Made by a program: the position numbers and the translations under genes
Source of the DNA: Marasmius tenuissimus
Taxonomy: Eukaryota > Basidiomycota > Agaricomycetes > Agaricales > Marasmiaceae
DNA length: 64,000 bases
Direction: 5' to 3'
NCBI GenBank assembly: GCA_029532415.1
Contig: JAQOTA010000050.1
Span: forward strand, 5,394,001-5,458,000
Notes under the pieces: generated by a model
The model's database searches: none
What the model saw: only the letters and a program-made list of their open reading frames with translations
What the model was told of the DNA's origin: nothing
Part shown: piece after piece, positions 58,150 to 64,000 of the stretch
How positions within the stretch are numbered: position 1 is the first letter of the stretch
How the letters are laid out: each line of letters opens with the position of its first letter

Positions 58150-59881
58150 TAGCCCGCTGGTCGTTCTGGTATCCACCTCATACTGGATTACGCTTGGAAC
58201 GTAGCCTCGGTACCCAAATTGTCCAACGAATCGGATTCAATATAGCTGGCGCCACACCAAATTTGAAGGTGGGTCGGGGGCCCCGACCTACCTTCTTACA
58301 TCAAGCCTTCTGGGCCCAGGTGAGTATTCAGCAGCTCTGCTTGCTTGTGCTCTGCCCAAAGACTCAAGTCCTACATATTCAACCGAGCGCGACGAGGAAT
58401 ATACTCTGGGTGTCATTGTAATGGGTTGCTGCTACTGGCCGTCGGGCTCGACCGTCGACCCAGCTACTCCAGGGACTCGGAGTCTTATCACGACTGAACG
58501 GGCGGTCGGGGACTAGGGACTGAGGTTATGGTTATGAATTACCCTGAGGCTGGGTATCATGAACCGAGATGGCACCCTCAAGGACGCAGGAGGGTATGTG
58601 CGGGAGTAGTCACCATAGTTCATCGACCGTGTCTGCTCGTGGTGCTGGTGGTTCCCTCATCTGCCATATCACGACCTGAATGGTTCTGGTGCGGGTTCAA
58701 GCAGCGGCCGTATCACCTGCTCGAGACTTGGAGGCTGATTCTAAGTTGCACTTCACACCCATGTCGACGACGGAGTGGGGGTCAAGTATCGTCACATCAA
58801 AGGTGAATGTAGGCATGATCAACGTGAGTCTCATACCTTTTTATCTCGATTACTCTGTTAAGTCGCATCCTGGCAGCTCTCAAAGACTAGAGTATCAAAT
58901 CGCGCCACTCAATGTCACCTGGCGTTCCGGGATCTCGAGAGGATTCCATTCTCTTGCTTCTCGCTATCCTGAACTTGAGGCAGTGATGAGGTCAAGAGCA
59001 AGATGGAGGTCCGCCTCTATTGTTTGGAGGGATGTATAGGGATTGGCGGTGGCGGAAGATTGATCTCCGTGAGGTCAGGGACTGGTTGACTTGGGGATCG
59101 GAAATCCTATAGACTTTGTTTTGTGGATGTTAGTCTATCACTGGACGGCTGGTTCGCGATTTAACGAGAATCGTTCGTATACTTACTGTAACTCAAGTAG
59201 TGGCCTCGTTATCTTCCCTACCGATAGATCATCATGCGACCTAGAGGTTTGATTTTGAGGTTCGAATAATAGCGGGAGTCGGTACGAATATGAGGTGTTT
59301 CTGCTGGCTTCGACTTCGCTTTTATAACAATCGGCTCGGACCTTAGGCTCAATAATAAATGTCAGAAAGGTTGAAAGACTGAAATGAGTGAGTTTCTCCT
59401 GAGCATAGCACAGTCTACAAGAATCAGGGTTGGGATTGTATGCAACACACGGATATTCTAGGAACAGTCCTATTTTGATATCCAACACACACCGGGACCC
59501 ACAAACCCTATCTGAGCCCTAGGCCTTCCGCCAACGTCTGCGGTTATTCTAACTTTATAATCACCAAACTGATAGTTGATTTCGAGGTTATGGGATCGAA
59601 TTCCATTCGTGGAGTTGAGGATGTTACCCTCTGCCGGCTGGCAGGTATATGCCATTCCCTTTTCCAGATCATCAATCACCGCCAGGCAGACTTGTGTCCC
59701 GTATCACAAGATCAGCCTACCGTTGCCGTGCTCCTTTGAGTATCGAGTATCACTCTGTAGTACTTGCATTGTGCGGACGGCCAGCAAACAATATCACTAT
59801 CTAGAATCAACTCAACATGTACCAAACGACGAGGAAATCTCGACGGCGTTCCTTCGAAATATGTATGTCAAAGGAGGTTGA
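58150..59881 (+). pseudogene. 3' part of decayed plus-strand gene, convergent with A5
   Basis: The last open stretch 59576-59881 ends VPNDEEISTAFLRNMYVKGG, the VKGG C-terminus again. Upstream homology to the other copies runs from about 58150. On the opposite strand 59679-59470 is also open (EGNILNSTNGIRSHNLEINY), so the coding direction of the middle part is uncertain. 205 bp from the A5 stop. Confidence 0.35.
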
Positions 59882-60086
59882 AGATCGCAATAAAATTTCA
59901 GGTTATGATACAACGATAAAACTAAATAAACGGTGGGTACAATTTACATAGATCTTACTGAGATACGCGAGTCAAAACGTGAATAACATCCAAACGAGAG
60001 AAACGTCCGTGAAATATGAGGCGACCCAGACGACGATCCCCTCAAATTCGTCAGTTAAAAACAATCTTCAAACATCTATTGCTTCA

Positions 60087-63000
60087 TTACCACCCCGAAG
60101 CTCCGTTCCCCTCCCCATATTCACCACTCGTCTCATTCTCAGTATTCCACTGTGTCGATTGCATCGGAAGATCATATGTATACTGCTGAGGATAATTGGC
60201 TGGCGTGCTCCAGGGTTGGTGAGGAACGACAGGGTCACCCCCATTCCAAGGGAGCATAGAAGGATGGCTCTGAAGCGTATGAGCGGAAAGTGGAAGCGAG
60301 GTTCGGGTGTCAACGGTCGAATTGGATGGGTAGTGGGTGATGCCCGGTGGGAAGGACGAGAGCGAATCGTGCGATGGATCGTGATGAGTAACCGGAGGGT
60401 TCCAGTATTCTTGAGGAGCGAATGAACCTTCGCCATAGGAGGGGAACGAAAAGGGGTGGCCTGGGTCATGCACGTGGGATGGGGGCGTGGCACTATGTGG
60501 GGAATAGGTGAAATCGACGGGAACTGCCGAATCAGAGGGATGGGTAACCACGGGCATGGAGTAGGGAGTTGAAGAGTATGTTGGACCACTGTAGAGCATG
60601 TTCACAGCAGCAGGTGTTTCAACCTGGGACGTCCCCGACCACCCAGTATTCCGATCAGCACCGCCATCGTATCTGGGTGCATTTTCGATGGCATTGACAT
60701 CTGAGTAAGCACTGATGGCGGTATAGTCTAAGTGCATCGTGTTTGCGGTGAGGTCGCTGGCCGAGTTAGCGATCTCAGCACTGTTGTACGCGTTGAAAGA
60801 CGGCACTGCGTTGAAACGGTTTGCCGGCGCTGTGTCTGGTGACAATTCAGGCCACCCTCGCAATTGGAGATGTAAAGATGACAGATTGGGCGTGTTGGAG
60901 AATGGCATGTTCACACCATACGGAGCAAACGATACATCTCCCAAAGAGGGGTTTGCGGGGTGGGAGGAATAGTGATACGACGGTTGATTCCTATAAAAGC
61001 AAAATGGATGGGGTTGTAGTTGGTGCCCTTGGTGTAGATGAGGATCCTTGAGGGGAATCGGAGGAAGTGGGTTGACTGGATCCGTGAAGGGCAGAAACCT
61101 CGTTGAGAGTGGCTGCACAAGTCGAGAATTTTGTCCTTCCATTGCTAGGTCTTGATCATTGGTGGTATTGTTCTTGTGACGAAGATCCTGTGAGTATGTT
61201 AGTGAAGTGCACGTCTAGAAGACAAGGTCAACAACGCACCGGTTTTGGATTACTCCTCTCGGTACCCTCGAATCCTGTACCCCTTCTCTGCCGCTTGTTG
61301 GTGACGCGATCCGAGTTGATGATGGGTTCGGCTCCTCTGGAGTCCGACTGGACTTGGCTACTGGCCATAACAATCGGATCGTCAACTCGTTTTTGGTCCA
61401 TCGTGTTCGAGAGACAATTGAAGTCGTCGCTGGCAGTGACGAATCCGTTGACGTTGTTGGAGTGCCCTACGCCGAGGTAAGAGCAAGAACGAACAAATGA
61501 AAATCAAAAACACCTTGATTGACCTCCATGAATCGATCTGAATCGTAGATGGGTTTGAAAACGTGGTCATCGTGTCCAAGGTGTCGAGCAAAATCACTAG
61601 TTGTTGGGTCGAAACCTCGGAGCAGCTGGTATTGTTGAATCAGCTTGTAGTTGGCGGCGGACCAGGAGCGTGAACAGAACTCCCAGTCCCAGCAATCGAC
61701 CTCAATGGGAAGGCCAAAGTTGCGACATGACTCGGGTGAAAGTCGAGATTGACCATCTTCATGGAAAGACCAGAAGTGGAGACGTGAGGTTGTGCAGACC
61801 GTTAAGCCACAGGAAGGTGAGTTGACACGAAAGATGTCGGGACTCGAAGGCGGATGGACAAAAAGGTAGATTGACTGCTGGCATTGTTACTGACATCCAG
61901 AAAGTGAAATAAGAGAGCTCTGGAAGACGTTAGCCAGAAAGAGGAAACACAAAACAATGACGTACAATAAATACTCTGATCTTCGAACGGTATTCCTAGA
62001 GATTGAAAGATGTTTGGTGCTTGCCAAAGCCAGGCTTTATCCAATGCGTCGCTGTAGCTGCGATTGAAATACAAAACACTGAAATCAATTATCAGTGACT
62101 TCATCTTTATCAAGTTGAAATCTACTCGTGCATCATTAGAAAGAGTGGCCTGCGGTTTTTCGAGGATCTCACCTGGTCAATCCATTTTCCAGCACTTTCC
62201 TCTCCTTGAAATCCCCAGGATTGCTCGTCCAGGCGTTATTTGCAGAGGCGATGGGGGCTTTGGTCGCAGCAGAAAAGATGGTCGGCTGATCTAACGATTC
62301 AGGCACCTTTACGGCATGACCATACCTGGACCCCTGCCACCACATCACGAATATAAACGCGTTGTCAGTGTTTTTCGACTTTTGGCTCGCCAAGAAGCGC
62401 AGGTAAATATCGTCTTGGAGCAGCTCAGTGGTCAAAAGTAGTTCCCGCTCCCACCTCCCCCACCCGTACCCGTACCCGTACCCTTTATTATACAACTCCG
62501 GCCCTCGTGGACCTCGACACATCACTCCTCGCGAAGCATTCAACCACAGCTCCTCCTTGTCGCAATCCAATTCCTCCTGTAGATGTATGATTAAACTGTC
62601 TCACTTTGCTATTTGGGCTACTTACAGTCAGGTTACAGACATACAAGCTACCAAGCCGCCCCAAACTCTTCCCAAAATGCGAGATCGGTACAAGGCCTAG
62701 AGAATGGCATTGAGTTGATTATAGGGCTCACCGTGTACACTCACATGCACTCACCGTGCCAGAGAAGTAGTGATGGAGCTGTTCCAACGTCAACAGCAAA
62801 TACTTGTGCGGTCTTGTCCGAGCTAGAGAGTCTTCAGCACGCGAATCAATCTGGGACTCGACTCAACGTACCGCGCTTGCGACAACTTCCGGAAATCCTG
62901 GACGAATATCTATAACTGAATCACTACCTTTCTTTGCTCCGCCCGACAGAAGACAAAGAACTCACCCTGCGTGCATCTGGCCCACTATAAGTCATTGACG

Positions 63001-63466
63001 TGAACCTACCCTCCGTCCCAATCACTTCCACAACACAAACGGTTTTGTCCACTTGCGGTTCGAACTTGGAGCACCATGGATCCCGACGATATTTGGTAAC
63101 ACAGACTTCCTCAAGCCGGTAAAAATCGCCACTCTTGACATTCCGATACTGGTCAAGGGCATGTGTAAGCCTATGATGAGTTCGTTGCTTTCCAGATGGA
63201 TAACTCACGTCGTCAAATTCGGTACGCTCCCTCTCTTCCCACTGGTTGAAATTGTTCACCTGGTCACCACGTATGTGAACAACCATTGTCGGATTTGTCG
63301 AGGACAAGCTATTTCCCTGGTTTTCTGCTATACGCCCGTCCGCAGAAGAAGAAGTGATCATTTTGTGTGTGGTGTGGGCAGTGTGATAGTTGTGTTGGTT
63401 GCCGTGAACCTGGCTGAAGGTCCCGCCAGATATCAAGAGTTTCCGCGCGGTGAAGAACGTTGACAT
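60087..63466 (-). pseudogene. Family A, copy A5: most diverged, broken in exons 7 and 8
   Basis: Exons placed by homology: 63466-63209, 63148-62966, 62909-62872, 62822-62755, 62696-62626, 62576-62173, 62124-61966, 61919-61514, 61466-61240, 61187-60087. Exons 1-6 are open (LLISGGTFSQVHGNQHNYH, YRNVKSGDFYRLEEVC, LLQDDIYLRFLASQKSK). Exon 7 begins RFQLDKDEVTDN and then hits TGA; the correct frame resumes as ALDKAWLWQAPNIFQSLG. Exon 8 lacks bases near its start, and its correct frame resumes at QQSIYLFVHPP, then is open through FWSFHEDGQSRLSPESC. Exons 9-10 are open to the end with a full 351-residue tail. Exon 6 has a GYGYGYGW expansion. As it stands it cannot give a full-length protein. Confidence 0.7.
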
Positions 63467-63537
63467 GTGGGCGGGGAACGAGGGAGAGAAAGAAAGGGTG
63501 TTGGGTACAGAAGACAACGAATGAAAGGGAGAACAGC

Positions 63538-63543
63538 TTTATA
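63538..63543 (-). promoter_or_regulatory. TATA box of A5
   Basis: TATAAA on the minus strand, 72 bp upstream of the A5 ATG. Confidence 0.45.
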
Positions 63544-63596
63544 TTTGAAGCAAACACGCTGCTTACACGGATTAGCCAGATGACAGATCGTGCCTT

Positions 63597-63641
63597 TTCC
63601 ATCTGCCTCCCAAAAGCTCTCCCAACTGACCTACACTTCCC
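63597..63641 (-). repeat. Fossil 5' half of a tRNA upstream of A5
   Basis: GGGAAGTGTAGGTCAGTTGG followed by GAGAGCTTTTGGGAGGC on the minus strand. The A box has one mismatch (TAGG for TAGC), making this the most decayed of the five. Confidence 0.5.
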
Positions 63642-63689
63642 ATTCGTATCCCTCCCGCTCTCTCTCTCTGTTGTCTTGCAATTCCAAAT

Positions 63690-64000
63690 CACACATTTCA
63701 GACACCTACGCTATCGAGCTATACGACGTTCACCGTGTCTTCAATCCAGGATACGTCGCCAGCGCTAATCAACTTTCTCATGAGCGTTATCGATATGAAA
63801 AGGTGAACGCTGGCAAGCTGTTCGCCGGCACTTTGCGCACGATCATGGTTCTAAAAAGAAACTCACCACAGTGATACATGCCGAGGGCACGCCCTTCTCA
63901 AATCTTTGTCAAGTTCGAGCTTGTCGGAACAAGCTAGCGCCGCCAGTGTCCTATCCTATCATACTCCCATACGAGGTCTTTCCCTCATCCAGTCTTTAAT
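63690..64000 (+). pseudogene. Family G, 5' end at the window edge
   Basis: A frame reads YAIELYDVHRVFNPGYVASA then NQLSHERYRYEK, reaching the donor GTGAACG at 63804; downstream LTTVIHAEGTPF is recognisable near 63855. It continues out of the window, so its state cannot be judged. Confidence 0.35.

Noticed and set aside
59470..59679. Separate minus-strand gene opposite the VKGG segment
   Set aside because: The minus-strand frame is open in two units only and breaks in the others, whereas the plus-strand C-terminus is kept in four; not strong enough to list, though direction of the middle part stays uncertain.
1..64000. CRISPR arrays, bacterial operons or phage genes
   Set aside because: No regularly spaced repeats; intron-rich genes show this is eukaryotic DNA.

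Overview
The window looks like accessory nuclear DNA of a filamentous basidiomycete, most likely an Agaricomycete. The reasons are short introns of about 50-60 bp with GT...AG ends, a secreted dye-decolorizing peroxidase split into ten exons, and a multi-exon protein family whose N-terminus carries an ISGG...GDQ motif that I associate with Agaricomycetes. Placement closer than that (Cantharellales such as Rhizoctonia/Ceratobasidium is one possibility) is a guess. There are no operons, and most short open frames are antisense shadows or fragments.

Layout. 1-2.3 kb: a transposon-like edge with about a dozen copies of a short motif (GCCTCCGAAGC) and a two-exon gene interrupted by one in-frame TGA. 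2.5-7.6 kb: decayed fragments of several repeated families, called here G, F-box-like, E and B. 7.8-14 kb: the only unique block, with a doubtful minus-strand gene (7.8-9.7 kb) and an intact dye-decolorizing peroxidase (11.6-13.6 kb). From 14 kb to the right end: a degenerate tandem array.

The array is built on five minus-strand copies of one large ten-exon gene, 'family A' (A1 18.1-21.4, A2 30.1-33.3, A3 41.3-44.6, A4 52.1-55.4, A5 60.1-63.5 kb). I reconstructed all exon boundaries. A1 (945 aa), A2 (934 aa) and A4 (949 aa) are open throughout; A3 loses its last 340 residues through a one-base deletion; A5 is broken in exons 7 and 8. Each A copy faces, tail to tail, the 3' end of a decayed plus-strand gene, with stops about 205-250 bp apart. 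Upstream it has a TATA-like box (clear in four copies, weak in A3) and a fossil 5' half of a tRNA, and divergently a broken plus-strand gene 'G'. A roughly 70-bp structured element recurs seven times, always on the plus strand and mostly just before a gene-start-like ATG.

Functionally only the peroxidase can be assigned (secreted haem peroxidase acting on dyes and phenolics). Family A has a recognisable domain order (N-terminal ISGG segment, alpha/beta core, basic patch, long Tyr/Pro/Ser/His-rich tail) but no known activity. The array appears to be a birth-and-death gene cluster in which A is retained and its neighbours decay.
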